Assembly: GCF_026340655.1 (NCBI RefSeq)
Contig: NZ_JAPEOZ010000001.1
Span: 6,882,001-6,946,000, forward strand
Length of the DNA: 64,000 nt
Source: Streptomyces sp. NBC_01275
GTDB taxonomy: Bacteria > Actinomycetota > Actinomycetes > Streptomycetales > Streptomycetaceae
Direction of reading: 5' to 3'
Part shown: piece by piece, positions 46,751 to 54,546 of the stretch
Layout: each line of letters opens with the position of its first letter
Numbering within the stretch: position 1 is the first letter of the stretch
Translations under genes and position numbers: made by a program
Notes under the pieces: model-generated
The model's database searches: none
What the model was told of the DNA's origin: nothing
The model's input: only the letters and a program-made list of their open reading frames with translations

Positions 46751-48295
46751 TCAGGGGCTGCGGGTGATGCGGGGGTGGGTTTCGTAGCGGGGCGAGGGCG
46801 GCCGGCCGCCGCGGCCGGTGCGCGGCGGCGGGGGGATCTGCCGGATCCAGCCGTGCTCTTCGAGCAGGGCCAGGGCGGGGTCGAGGTCGCCGATGGCGGG
46901 GAAGTCCGCCCGCCGCAGGGCCCGGAAGAGCTCCCGTTTGGTGAACTGCGTGAGAGCGCCGGTGACGAGCTGGGCGAGGACGGTGAGGGCGGCGTCGTGG
47001 GCGGGGTCGGCGCTCATGGTGTCGAACACGTCCAGGGCATGCGCGGTGAAGTAGTCGCCCAGCTCGGTCGCGGCGGCCATGGTGGCGGCCTCGATCGGCT
47101 TGTGCCAGCCGTCCTCGGGGTGGGCGGCCAGGTGCAGCAGGCCGGCGATGCGGGCGACGGCTCCGTCGCGCTTGGAGGCCCATTTCACGATCGGGGCGTA
47201 GCTTCCGTCCGGGCCGAGACGCGACTCGGTGACTTTCTGGAAGGCGAGCAGGACCGCGTCGGCCTCGGGGGTGAGCTGGAGCAGGGCGGGGTCGGTCCAG
47301 TCGGCCAGGGCGAGGGTGAGGCCGCTCAGGCTCCTGCTGTAGGCGGCGGTCACCTGCTCGTCGAGCAGGTCGGGTGTGAGGTTGCGACGCCCGACCAGGG
47401 AGAGGGGCTTGGAGTAGAGGAAGCGGGCGAGCAGACCGCGGCCGTCGGCTCCGTCGATGCGGGAGAGCGCGTCGAGGACTTCCGGCTGGACGGCGAGGCC
47501 GACGGTGACGGCGGGGGCGTCGATGTGCTGGGCTTCGCGGCCCTGGCGGTTGACGCGGATCATGTCGCCGGCGTGGCCTTTGAGGAACATGCCCATGTTG
47601 GGCTTGCCGCTGTAGCGGCCGGCGATGATGTCGAACAGCTCGCCCTCGGCGCTCAGGCAGGCGATCCGCCCGCCCTGCTGGTCCAGCAGGGTCCCGATGT
47701 TCTCCGGGGTCACGTCGTCCGCGACGAGCTGCGGCACGGCCGGAACGCTCATCTCGTCCACGGCCTGGGCCAGTTCGACGGCTTCGGCGGTCAGTCCGGC
47801 GCGCTGGTCCGGCTCTGCGTCCGAGGCTTTGCCGGCGGCCTTGTCGGCGGCCGTCTTGGCCAGACGGAGCGTCGTCTCCGCCTCCGCCCGCACGGGCCCG
47901 GACAGCTCGATCAGGGCTTTCTCCGCGGCGAGCAGGGGGCGGACCATGAGGTCGAACACGGCGCTCTTGCGGTTGCCGGGGTCCAGGGCGACGGCGGTGT
48001 AGATGTTGACCGGCTCGCGCCAGTGCCCGCGCACGCACACCTTCACCCGGCCGCCGGCCGCGGTGGCAAGGACGGCGAGGGCGAGGCACCCGGCGAGGTC
48101 CGCCGGGGTCTGCGTCTCCTCGGCCACCCCGCGCACCATGCCGGCGAGCCAGCCGGGCAGGGCGTCGACGGGGAAAGCCGGGAGCGGGGGCCGGGACTTG
48201 AGGGGTACCGGCTCGTCCCATACGGGTCCGGCGATGTCCTCGGCGGTCAGGTCGAACCCTTCCCACAGATCAGGGCTCACGTCGTTCGCGGTCAT
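46751..48295 (-). CDS. DUF3987/YfjI-type replication-associated protein
   Basis: 514 aa. Start MTANDVSPDLWEGFDLTAED fixed by AAGGAGG. Recognisable DUF3987 blocks: GCLALAVLATAAGGRVKVCV, NIYTAVALDPGNRKSAVFDL (a P-loop-like position with GNRKS), LVADDVTPENIGTLLDQQGG, and EGELFDIIAGRYSG. Such proteins pair with Prim-Pol proteins on phages and integrative elements as helicase or initiator partners. A C-terminal winged helix is likely (ALRRADFPAIGDLDPALALL). Last gene of the four-gene minus-strand cluster; it overlaps the preceding gene (ATGA). Confidence 0.75.
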   Translation of the reverse strand: MTANDVSPDLWEGFDLTAEDIAGPVWDEPVPLKSRPPLPAFPVDALPGWLAGMVRGVAEETQTPADLAGCLALAVLATAAGGRVKVCVRGHWREPVNIYTAVALDPGNRKSAVFDLMVRPLLAAEKALIELSGPVRAEAETTLRLAKTAADKAAGKASDAEPDQRAGLTAEAVELAQAVDEMSVPAVPQLVADDVTPENIGTLLDQQGGRIACLSAEGELFDIIAGRYSGKPNMGMFLKGHAGDMIRVNRQGREAQHIDAPAVTVGLAVQPEVLDALSRIDGADGRGLLARFLYSKPLSLVGRRNLTPDLLDEQVTAAYSRSLSGLTLALADWTDPALLQLTPEADAVLLAFQKVTESRLGPDGSYAPIVKWASKRDGAVARIAGLLHLAAHPEDGWHKPIEAATMAAATELGDYFTAHALDVFDTMSADPAHDAALTVLAQLVTGALTQFTKRELFRALRRADFPAIGDLDPALALLEEHGWIRQIPPPPRTGRGGRPPSPRYETHPRITRSP

Positions 48296-48651
48296 GCGGC
48301 CGTACCTCCTTCCAGGGTGCGGGGGATGCGGGGGCAGGCGGTGCGGTGCCGGGTGTGGTCTTCCACGAGCCGGGCGACCGCGGCGCGCCCTACGGCGTGG
48401 CGGTCGTAGCCGCACGAGCACCAGGAACGTCCGGACGGCGTCACGCTCCAGTCCGGTGGTGCCGTGATGTGCAGCCACACCACGGGGCGACGCCCGTCGT
48501 CCGGGCACAGCTCCGAGCGACGTGCAGAAGGGACGCCCTTGCGGGCGGCGACCTTCGGCTCGCATGCGCCCGCCGGGTCCACAGGCTGTGGAGCGGCCTG
48601 CAGATGGCGGGTTGTGGCGGGAAGGCTCTTAGTAGGCGGGGGGTTGGTCAT
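48292..48651 (-). CDS. Small cysteine/histidine-rich element protein
   Basis: 119 aa. SWCSCGYDRHAVG followed by VEDHTRHRTACP gives a C-x-C...H-x-x-H...C set that could bind zinc. Coupled by ATGA overlaps on both sides, between the Prim-Pol and DUF3987 genes, so probably a replication accessory. Family not recognised. Confidence 0.65.
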   Translation of the reverse strand: MTNPPPTKSLPATTRHLQAAPQPVDPAGACEPKVAARKGVPSARRSELCPDDGRRPVVWLHITAPPDWSVTPSGRSWCSCGYDRHAVGRAAVARLVEDHTRHRTACPRIPRTLEGGTAA

Positions 48652-49568
48652 GCCGTTCGCCTGCCGGCCGGGTTGTGGGCGATGGACCAGTCCAGCCCGC
48701 GGGTGATGACGTCGTCGTAGTAGCGCTGCGACCGGGTGGCGTTGCCCGCCGCCGCCTTGCTAAGAGCCTCCTCGACCTCCCCGCGGTCGAGGTCGCCGGA
48801 CGCGATCAGCCGACCGAGCGCCCGTGCGGCCTTGAGCAGCGTGGCGTTGCGGGTTCCGTCCGCGGCGCACGCGACGTTGTCGACCTCGCCGCGCAGCGCT
48901 GCCGCGGCGTACCCCCTCGCGCTCTTCATGGAGTTCGGGATGGCGTACGTGGGGCGTTGAGGGCGTTTGAGGGCGTCGTGCAGCCAGCCGGGCAGCGGGG
49001 CGGGCGGGCGGTCGTCGAGGACGGTGTACGTGCCGTCCGGGGTGGTGCTGCCGGGGGCGACGACGTATCCGCCCCAGCCGCGGGTGTCGATCTTCTTGGC
49101 GAGGCGTCCGGCGGTGCTGTGCAGGCGGGCACCGGGGGGCTGGGTGAAGTACAGGTGTTCCCCGCCGCGCGCGGTCCGCACCCGGTAGGTGTCGGGGACG
49201 GTCTGTCCGGCGCGCTCGCAGAGCGCTGCGAAGTTGGCGACGCCGTCAGGCGTTCCTTTCGGCTCCTGGGGCTTGAGGGTGTCGAGGTCGACTACCAGGA
49301 GCCCGGAGGGGCCGGTGGCGATGCCGACGTTGTAGGGCTGCTGCGTCCACGCCGCGGTCAACAGGCCCTTGTCGGTGGTGGCGCGCTCCTCTGGGGTCTT
49401 GTGCCCGTCGGCGCAACGGCCCGTGTGGGGGCAGTACTTTTCGGCGTGGCCGGCCGGGCGCTTGTCCATGGGCCGCAGGGGAATGACCGGCCAGTCCCGC
49501 CGTGAGGCTTCGAGAGCCCAGGCGAGCAGCCCCAGCCGGGAGAGGTCCGTGTTCAGGGAGATGGTCAT
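48648..49568 (-). CDS. Bifunctional DNA primase/polymerase (Prim-Pol, AEP superfamily)
   Basis: 306 aa. N-terminal WPVIPLRPMDKRPAGHAEKY and CPHTGRCADGHKTP, metal-binding LLVVDLDTLK (D-x-D), TARGGEHLYF with the conserved His, and KIDTRGWGGYVVAPGSTTPD are Prim-Pol signatures. Primes or copies DNA during element replication. Unlike the chromosomal homologue at 10558, the catalytic Asp pair is intact. Overlaps both neighbours by 4 nt. Confidence 0.88.
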   Translation of the reverse strand: MTISLNTDLSRLGLLAWALEASRRDWPVIPLRPMDKRPAGHAEKYCPHTGRCADGHKTPEERATTDKGLLTAAWTQQPYNVGIATGPSGLLVVDLDTLKPQEPKGTPDGVANFAALCERAGQTVPDTYRVRTARGGEHLYFTQPPGARLHSTAGRLAKKIDTRGWGGYVVAPGSTTPDGTYTVLDDRPPAPLPGWLHDALKRPQRPTYAIPNSMKSARGYAAAALRGEVDNVACAADGTRNATLLKAARALGRLIASGDLDRGEVEEALSKAAAGNATRSQRYYDDVITRGLDWSIAHNPAGRRTA

Positions 49569-49912
49569 GCGGCCGCGTTCCCGTCTGCCCACAGGCTGAG
49601 GACGCGGTCGTTGAGGCCGTCTCCGGCGGAGGCGATGGCGGTTTGGTCGTCGGTGCGGACGGCGTCGAGCAGGGCGGCGGCCTCCGGGGTGGGGCCGGGG
49701 TCCTCGATGCCGTCTAGTTCGCGGGCCAGGGTGCGCAGCAGGGACCAGGTCACGTACCGGTCGAGGAACATGCGGTACTCGATCAGGGTGAGCGTCGGGC
49801 CGACGGTGACCAGGGTGAGGATCACGCTCCCGTCGGAGCTCGGCTCAATGCCGGTGCTGACGACACGTTCGGTGCCCTCGGGCAGTCGCGGATGGATGCT
49901 GTGGTCGGGCAT
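49565..49912 (-). CDS. Hypothetical element protein
   Basis: 115 aa, acidic: MPDHSIHPRLPEGTERVVST start, a beta-rich first half (ILTLVTVGPTLTLIEYRMFL) and a helical second half. Family not recognised. First gene of the replication cluster, coupled by ATGA to Prim-Pol. CTGGAG lies before the start. Confidence 0.6.
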   Translation of the reverse strand: MPDHSIHPRLPEGTERVVSTGIEPSSDGSVILTLVTVGPTLTLIEYRMFLDRYVTWSLLRTLARELDGIEDPGPTPEAAALLDAVRTDDQTAIASAGDGLNDRVLSLWADGNAAA

Positions 49913-49950
49913 GCTGAATGTCTCCAGTTCCTTGATGGGTGACTGGCTGG

Positions 49951-49993
49951 CAAGGGCGGCCCCGGACTTTGGCGAGAACGGGGGCCGCCCTTG
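49951..49993 (-). terminator. Terminator between Spd-like and replication units
   Basis: 13-bp stem caagggcggcccc (49951-49963) and ggggccgcccttg (49981-49993), 17-nt loop. On the minus strand it follows the 48-aa gene and precedes the replication cluster. Confidence 0.75.
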
Positions 49994-49999
49994 GCATAG

Positions 50000-50146
50000 C
50001 TAGTGGTCGGCGTTGGCCATGTCGTCGATCTGCAAGAGCAGGTCGGCGAGCTGGCGGCGGGTGATATCGCGGCTCCAGGCTGTCGGGAACCCGTCGTTGT
50101 CCCAGCCGAGTTCGACCGTGACGATCTCGTCGGGGTCGAGTTCCAT
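50000..50146 (-). CDS. 48-aa acidic element protein
   Basis: MELDPDEIVTVELGWDNDGF start, then WSRDITRRQLADLLLQIDDM. AAGGAG precedes the ATG with normal spacing, which argues it is real despite its size. Function unknown; encoded between the small membrane protein and a terminator. Confidence 0.6.
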   Translation of the reverse strand: MELDPDEIVTVELGWDNDGFPTAWSRDITRRQLADLLLQIDDMANADH

Positions 50147-50166
50147 GCGGTGCTCCTTCGGCGAGA

Positions 50167-50475
50167 TCACTTCTTGGAGTGGGCGAGCTTGAGGGTGAGC
50201 CCGCCGACGCCGATGGGGCCGGCTGCGCCGGCGATGACGGTGAAGGTGTGGGCGGCGGCGTCGAGCAGGTAGCAGATGGCGGCGACCAGTCCCCAGCCGC
50301 CGGCGACGGTCGCGCCGGCGATGGCGAACGGCATCAGCAACCGCCGCCACTCGGTGTGGGCCGGGCGGGTGTCGTTGACGACGATGACGACCGGCTGTCC
50401 GGTGGCTTGTGCGCGGTTGTAGGCGTCGGCGGGGATGTGCGGGGCGATGTTTCCGTGCGGTTCGCGGTGGTGCAT
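50167..50475 (-). CDS. Small two-helix membrane protein (Spd-like)
   Basis: 102 aa. A soluble N-terminus (PVVIVVNDTRPAHTEWRR), then two hydrophobic helices (LLMPFAIAGATVAGGWGLVA and HTFTVIAGAAGPIGVGGLTL) and a basic end. GGAAGGAGCACC precedes the start, the same leader type as the 48-aa gene. Position after the translocase gene suggests a spread (Spd) protein for intramycelial transfer, inferred from context. Confidence 0.6.
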   Translation of the reverse strand: MHHREPHGNIAPHIPADAYNRAQATGQPVVIVVNDTRPAHTEWRRLLMPFAIAGATVAGGWGLVAAICYLLDAAAHTFTVIAGAAGPIGVGGLTLKLAHSKK

Positions 50476-50509
50476 GTGGTGCTCCTTCCGGCGAGCCGAG
50501 GACGTGCGG

Positions 50510-50540
50510 GAGCCCGCCCGGAACGGTTCCGGGCGGGCTC
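50510..50540 (-). terminator. Hairpin between candidate clt and Spd-like genes
   Basis: gagcccgcccgga and tccgggcgggctc pair over 13 bp around a 5-nt centre (extendable to 15). Lies downstream of the translocase gene on the minus strand. Confidence 0.65.
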
Positions 50541-50564
50541 CTGCTGGTCACGGTGTGTGGTTTT

Positions 50565-50687
50565 AGTGGTCACTGGCTAGTGGCTACTGGCAAGCGGAAA
50601 ATGCCTGCCAGGGGCCCCTGTTGGTCAGTAGAGGGGTGTTCTAGTGGCTAGTGGCAAGTTTCCGGTAGCCACTAGCCGGTAGCCGTC
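50565..50687. repeat. In-phase 7-bp repeat array, candidate clt (transfer locus)
   Basis: AGTGGTC, ACTGGCT, AGTGGCT, ACTGGCA run end to end at 50565-50592; AGTGGCT and AGTGGCA at 50643-50656; three inverted copies (AGCCACT, AGCCGGT, AGCCGTC) at 50667-50687. The array lies 11 nt beyond the 3' end of the FtsK/TraB-type gene, where clt loci lie in Streptomyces plasmids. TraB recognises repeated short sequences (TRS, 8 bp in studied plasmids) through its C-terminal winged helix; the same use is inferred here. Confidence 0.65.
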
Positions 50688-50697
50688 TGTGAGCGGT

Positions 50698-52902
50698 TCA
50701 GGCGTGGTCGGGGTGGACGTAGACCGAGTGCGGTCCGTTGTCCCGGTAGACCAGCTCGCCCCGCTCGGCGGCGGCCTTGAGCGCGTCGCGCACGCCCTGC
50801 CGGCTGCGGTTGACGCGGTCGGCGACGGCGGACGGCTTCATGCCCGCCGGTCCTGCTTCGGCGATCGCGGCGATCGCGCCCGCCAGCCAGTCCGGCCCGC
50901 CGTCCCGCCCCGCCGTCGTTCCCGGCTCCGGGGTGGTGCCGTGGTCGTCGCGCAGGGCGGACAGGTTCAGTCCCGGACGCTGCGGCCGCTCCCGCTCCCG
51001 TTCCGGCTGGGGTTGGGCGTGGTCGGGTTCGGTGGTGGTGCCGAAGTGTTCGTCGATCTCGCGCATGAACGCGTCCGCGAGCCGGTCGACGTCCGACCCC
51101 GCCTCCTGCTCCGGTGTCGGCGGCGGGGCGGGCTGGTCGCGCAGGGCCGAGAGGTTCAGTCCGCGCCGCGGCTCCCCGCCCGCCCCGCCGTCGGCGGGGG
51201 TGAGGGGTGTGGGCTGGGGGCTGTGCATCCAGTCGATCCGGTCGGCGTCCCACCTCCGCGCGTACGTCTCCCCGGCCGCTTTGGCGGAGACGTCGTCGAG
51301 GGCGGGGTGGCGTTCGCTGGTGGCGGCGACGATCTCGCGGATCTGGCTGGGCAGGATCCGCCAGCACTTGAACAGCGCGGCCGGCGACTCCGGGGTGCCC
51401 ATGAACCCGGCTCCCTTGTAGGGGGCCTGGTCGACCTTGAGGCCGCGGGTGCCGGGGAACAGCTTGGACAGGTCCATGCCCTCCTTCTCCCCGCCGGTCA
51501 GGGCGACCCTGACCTTCGCCTCGCGGCGGATCATGAGGTTGCCGAGGACGGAGCCGGTGGAGCCGAGGGCGGTCAGGACGGTGCGCACGCCCATGGCGCG
51601 CAGCATCCGGATGACTTCGAGGATCTTCTTCGCGAGTTCCTTCAGGGTCTTGTCGGTGCTGGTGAGGATCTCGGCTCCCTCGTCGACGACCAGCATGATC
51701 TGCGGGATCGACGGCCCGACCGGCAACAGGTCGGTGTCCTCCCGCGCCATGAGGGCCTGGTAGGAGATCTTGCGCTGCTTCCCGATCCGCAGCACCGCGT
51801 CCAGCATCAGGTGGGCTTCCTCGACCGTGCCCGCCAGCCAGTCGATCCCCGGCCGCATCGGACGCTCACCGGGCGCGGGCTGATGCCCGAGAGCGGGAAG
51901 CACCCAGGACAGGCCGGCCGATCCGGCGTTCAGGTCGATCACGAACGTGAGCACGTCGACCGCGCGGGCGAACCCGGCCAGGATCACGTGGACCATGTTC
52001 GTCTTGCCCGACCCGGTCGGCCCGACGACCAGCGCGCACTGTTCCCGCAAGTACGTGAGGATCTGTTCGGCGTTGGAGCGGTAGCCCCACGGGATCCCGG
52101 TGTGCAGGGAGAGCGGGGCGTAATCGGAGGGGTAGGGGGTTTCGGTCTCCAGGGCGTTGACGGTGGCTACGTCGATGAGGGTGCGGCCCTGGTGGACGCC
52201 CGGTCCCGCGGTGGCCGTGCAGCCGTGCGGGAGGTGAGCGTCCGCCGACAGAGCGGCCGCCCGCACGGCGATCTGGTCATACGTGGTGGCACCGGGGAGT
52301 TCCGCGTCGATCGTGAACCCGGTCCCCGTCGGCCAGCGCTCCACCGCCAACACTCGCACGCTCACCCCGCACACCCGCCGGATCCGGTCGATCCATTCCT
52401 CGGCGATCGCCCGCCGCTCCTGCGACAGCTCCAGCGCCACCGCCCGCTCCTCCGCGGCCAGCGCCTCTTCCTCACGGGCCTCTTCATAGAGGTCGGTCGA
52501 GCGGGTGACGGTGGCCGTTGCGACGCCGATGACGGCGAGGGAGCCGAGCGCCTGCCAGGTGAGCGGGCCGTTGGTCATGGCCCAGGTGGTCCAGCCCGCG
52601 CCGACGAGCCAGGACGCGGCGCGGGCGGCGACGGTACGGCCGGCGTTGCTCAGCCGGATGCCGGCGGCGGTGTGGCCGATCGCGCCGGCCGCGCCGACGG
52701 CGAGCGCCCAGCCCGGGGGCATGCCGGTCGCCGCGCCGGTGGTGGCGACGGCGAACGCGCCGGTGGTGGCGGACAGGGCACCGGTCACGGGTCCGTGACC
52801 GGCCGCCCAGTCCCACACCGGACCACCGCCGCTCCCGGCCTCCTGCTTCGGCTTGCTGCTGTTCTTGCTGCTGGTCACGGCCGTCTCGGTGGTGGTGGTC
52901 AT
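50698..52902 (-). CDS. FtsK/SpoIIIE-type conjugative DNA translocase (TraB/TraSA-like)
   Basis: 734 aa. Membrane helices near residues 42-130, a coiled stretch, the motor with Walker A VGPTGSGKT (293-301) and Walker B IMLVVDEGAE (Asp407, Glu408). A Pro/Glu-rich linker follows, with GLNLSALRD occurring twice, then a C-terminal winged helix (about 672-734: MKPSAVADRVNRSRQGVRDA) like FtsK gamma. Actinomycete TraB moves double-stranded plasmid DNA between hyphae as a hexameric pore, without relaxase. Start MTTTTETAV sits 2 nt after the upstream gene. Confidence 0.92.
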   Translation of the reverse strand: MTTTTETAVTSSKNSSKPKQEAGSGGGPVWDWAAGHGPVTGALSATTGAFAVATTGAATGMPPGWALAVGAAGAIGHTAAGIRLSNAGRTVAARAASWLVGAGWTTWAMTNGPLTWQALGSLAVIGVATATVTRSTDLYEEAREEEALAAEERAVALELSQERRAIAEEWIDRIRRVCGVSVRVLAVERWPTGTGFTIDAELPGATTYDQIAVRAAALSADAHLPHGCTATAGPGVHQGRTLIDVATVNALETETPYPSDYAPLSLHTGIPWGYRSNAEQILTYLREQCALVVGPTGSGKTNMVHVILAGFARAVDVLTFVIDLNAGSAGLSWVLPALGHQPAPGERPMRPGIDWLAGTVEEAHLMLDAVLRIGKQRKISYQALMAREDTDLLPVGPSIPQIMLVVDEGAEILTSTDKTLKELAKKILEVIRMLRAMGVRTVLTALGSTGSVLGNLMIRREAKVRVALTGGEKEGMDLSKLFPGTRGLKVDQAPYKGAGFMGTPESPAALFKCWRILPSQIREIVAATSERHPALDDVSAKAAGETYARRWDADRIDWMHSPQPTPLTPADGGAGGEPRRGLNLSALRDQPAPPPTPEQEAGSDVDRLADAFMREIDEHFGTTTEPDHAQPQPERERERPQRPGLNLSALRDDHGTTPEPGTTAGRDGGPDWLAGAIAAIAEAGPAGMKPSAVADRVNRSRQGVRDALKAAAERGELVYRDNGPHSVYVHPDHA

Positions 52903-52904
52903 GG

Positions 52905-54458
52905 CTAGACGTTCCAGCCCTTCTCGGCCTCGGTGCCGTTGCGGGGGTCCTCGTGGCGGGCGATGTCCTGCTCGTGGACGCGGCGGAACAGCGGCACGAG
53001 GGTCTCGGCCGCGTCGACGGCGTTGAGGAGGGTCTGGTGGATGTCGTCGAAGCCGGTGGCCACGTCCTTCTCGAAGGCGAACTCCTGGTCGGAGCGCTCG
53101 GCCAGGACGCGGAAGGTGTTCGCGACCGACAGCAGCGCCGTGGGCAGGTCGTCGACCATCGCGAGAACTTCCATGTTCCCGTCGGGCTCGTAGGTGCGCG
53201 CCGCGTTCTCCATCTCGGCCGCGGCCTCGTCGAACTTGAAACCAGACACGTGAATCTCCTGACCGGCCCCGGGGGCCGTGGGGATGAGGCGGGCGGGACG
53301 CGCGACGCGGTCCCCGATCTCGTCCGGGCTCTCCTCGACGGCGGCTTCTTCCGCGGCCCGCCGCGCCCGGATTGCCGCGTCGCGGGCGGCGCGCTGGGCG
53401 TGGGCGGCGGTCATGAGCCGCCGGTACAGCCGCTGGCCGGGGTGCATCAGCCACCGCCAGCCGAGCTTGCGCCCCAGCGGAGTGGTCAGGCACCCCAGCG
53501 CCCCGGCCGTCCCGGAGACGAGCGCGGCCAGCAGACGGCGGCCCTGGAAGCGGGCCGCGGACTTCGCAAGGCCCCAACGGGCCTTGCGGCGGGCGGGTGC
53601 CTTGCGCACCTGCGACCGCTTCGCGTCGACCTGCGCGTCCGTGCTCCGGTCCCGCGCCTGGCGGGCCTTGCCGACCAGGGCCCGGGTGCCGGACGCCGTC
53701 TTGCCGCCGGCCCATCCGGCCGCGCGGCCCGCCCACCCCTTCCCGCCGGGGGCGGTCTTGCCGGCGCGGGCTGCGGCGCGGGCGTCGCGGCGCGCGTCCC
53801 CGACGGCGCGGCGGGCGGCGGTGGCCTGCTTGCGGGCCGCCGCGCGGGTCGGTGCCTGCTCCTTGCGCTCCCGGCGCAGCGCCCGCACCTGACCGACACG
53901 CCCCCCACCACCAGCCGTACGGCCGGTGCTCGCCGCGCCCGCGGCGCGTGCCTTGGTGAGGGGTGACGTGGGACGGGCGGCGTGACGCCCGGCGGTGGCA
54001 GCCAGGCTGCGCAGCGAGCCGGACTTACCCGCCCCGCTGCGCGGCTTGGAACCGGAACCGCGTCCCCTGCCGCCCGCCAGCGCGCCGCCCTTCGGCGAAC
54101 CAGCGCTGCGGGACGGGGAGGGGCTGCGGCGGGCGGACTTGCCGGTGTTGGTCTTGCTGCGACGCTCACGGTTGTCGCGGCGGGCGCGGACGGCGGCGGC
54201 CGTGCCCAGGACCGCGGCACCGCCCACGGCCGCCGCCAGCGCGACCGGCCCGCCGCCCACCAGAGTGAGGGCGCTCACCGCGCCGACGCCGGCGTTGGTG
54301 CCGGACAGGGCCAGCGGCAGCACCGGGATGCCACCCGGTGTATGGACCGGGGCGGACTGCACGGCAGGCACCGGGGGCGTCACGCGGGGCGGGGTGGGGG
54401 TGGGAGGGGGTGCGGTGGCTGGCGGGGGCACTACCGGGTCGGTGGTGGTCTCGGTCAT
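52905..54458 (-). CDS. Large basic Ala/Arg-rich protein, conjugation-associated
   Basis: 517 aa. Pro/Thr-rich N-terminus, hydrophobic stretch (about residues 55-90: VGAVSALTLVGGGPVALAAA), a long Arg/Ala/Gly/Ser-rich basic middle, then a second hydrophobic patch (LLAALVSGTAGALGCLTTPL) and an acidic helical C-terminus (from FKFDEAAAEMENAARTYEPD). The basic middle suggests nucleic-acid contact. Family not recognised. Immediately upstream of the translocase, so a transfer partner is the best guess. Confidence 0.65.
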   Translation of the reverse strand: MTETTTDPVVPPPATAPPPTPTPPRVTPPVPAVQSAPVHTPGGIPVLPLALSGTNAGVGAVSALTLVGGGPVALAAAVGGAAVLGTAAAVRARRDNRERRSKTNTGKSARRSPSPSRSAGSPKGGALAGGRGRGSGSKPRSGAGKSGSLRSLAATAGRHAARPTSPLTKARAAGAASTGRTAGGGGRVGQVRALRRERKEQAPTRAAARKQATAARRAVGDARRDARAAARAGKTAPGGKGWAGRAAGWAGGKTASGTRALVGKARQARDRSTDAQVDAKRSQVRKAPARRKARWGLAKSAARFQGRRLLAALVSGTAGALGCLTTPLGRKLGWRWLMHPGQRLYRRLMTAAHAQRAARDAAIRARRAAEEAAVEESPDEIGDRVARPARLIPTAPGAGQEIHVSGFKFDEAAAEMENAARTYEPDGNMEVLAMVDDLPTALLSVANTFRVLAERSDQEFAFEKDVATGFDDIHQTLLNAVDAAETLVPLFRRVHEQDIARHEDPRNGTEAEKGWNV

Positions 54459-54546
54459 GCTGAGGGTCACTCCTTCATGGAGGAGAGCAGGACCCGGACG
54501 CACTGCTTTCCAGGGCGCGGCGTCCGGGTCTCTGTGTTGACGGGGT

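Noticed and set aside
50689..52908. 739-codon plus-strand open frame
   Set aside because: Antisense to the FtsK/TraB-type gene with clear Walker motifs; its product is Gly/Val/Asp-rich without domains.
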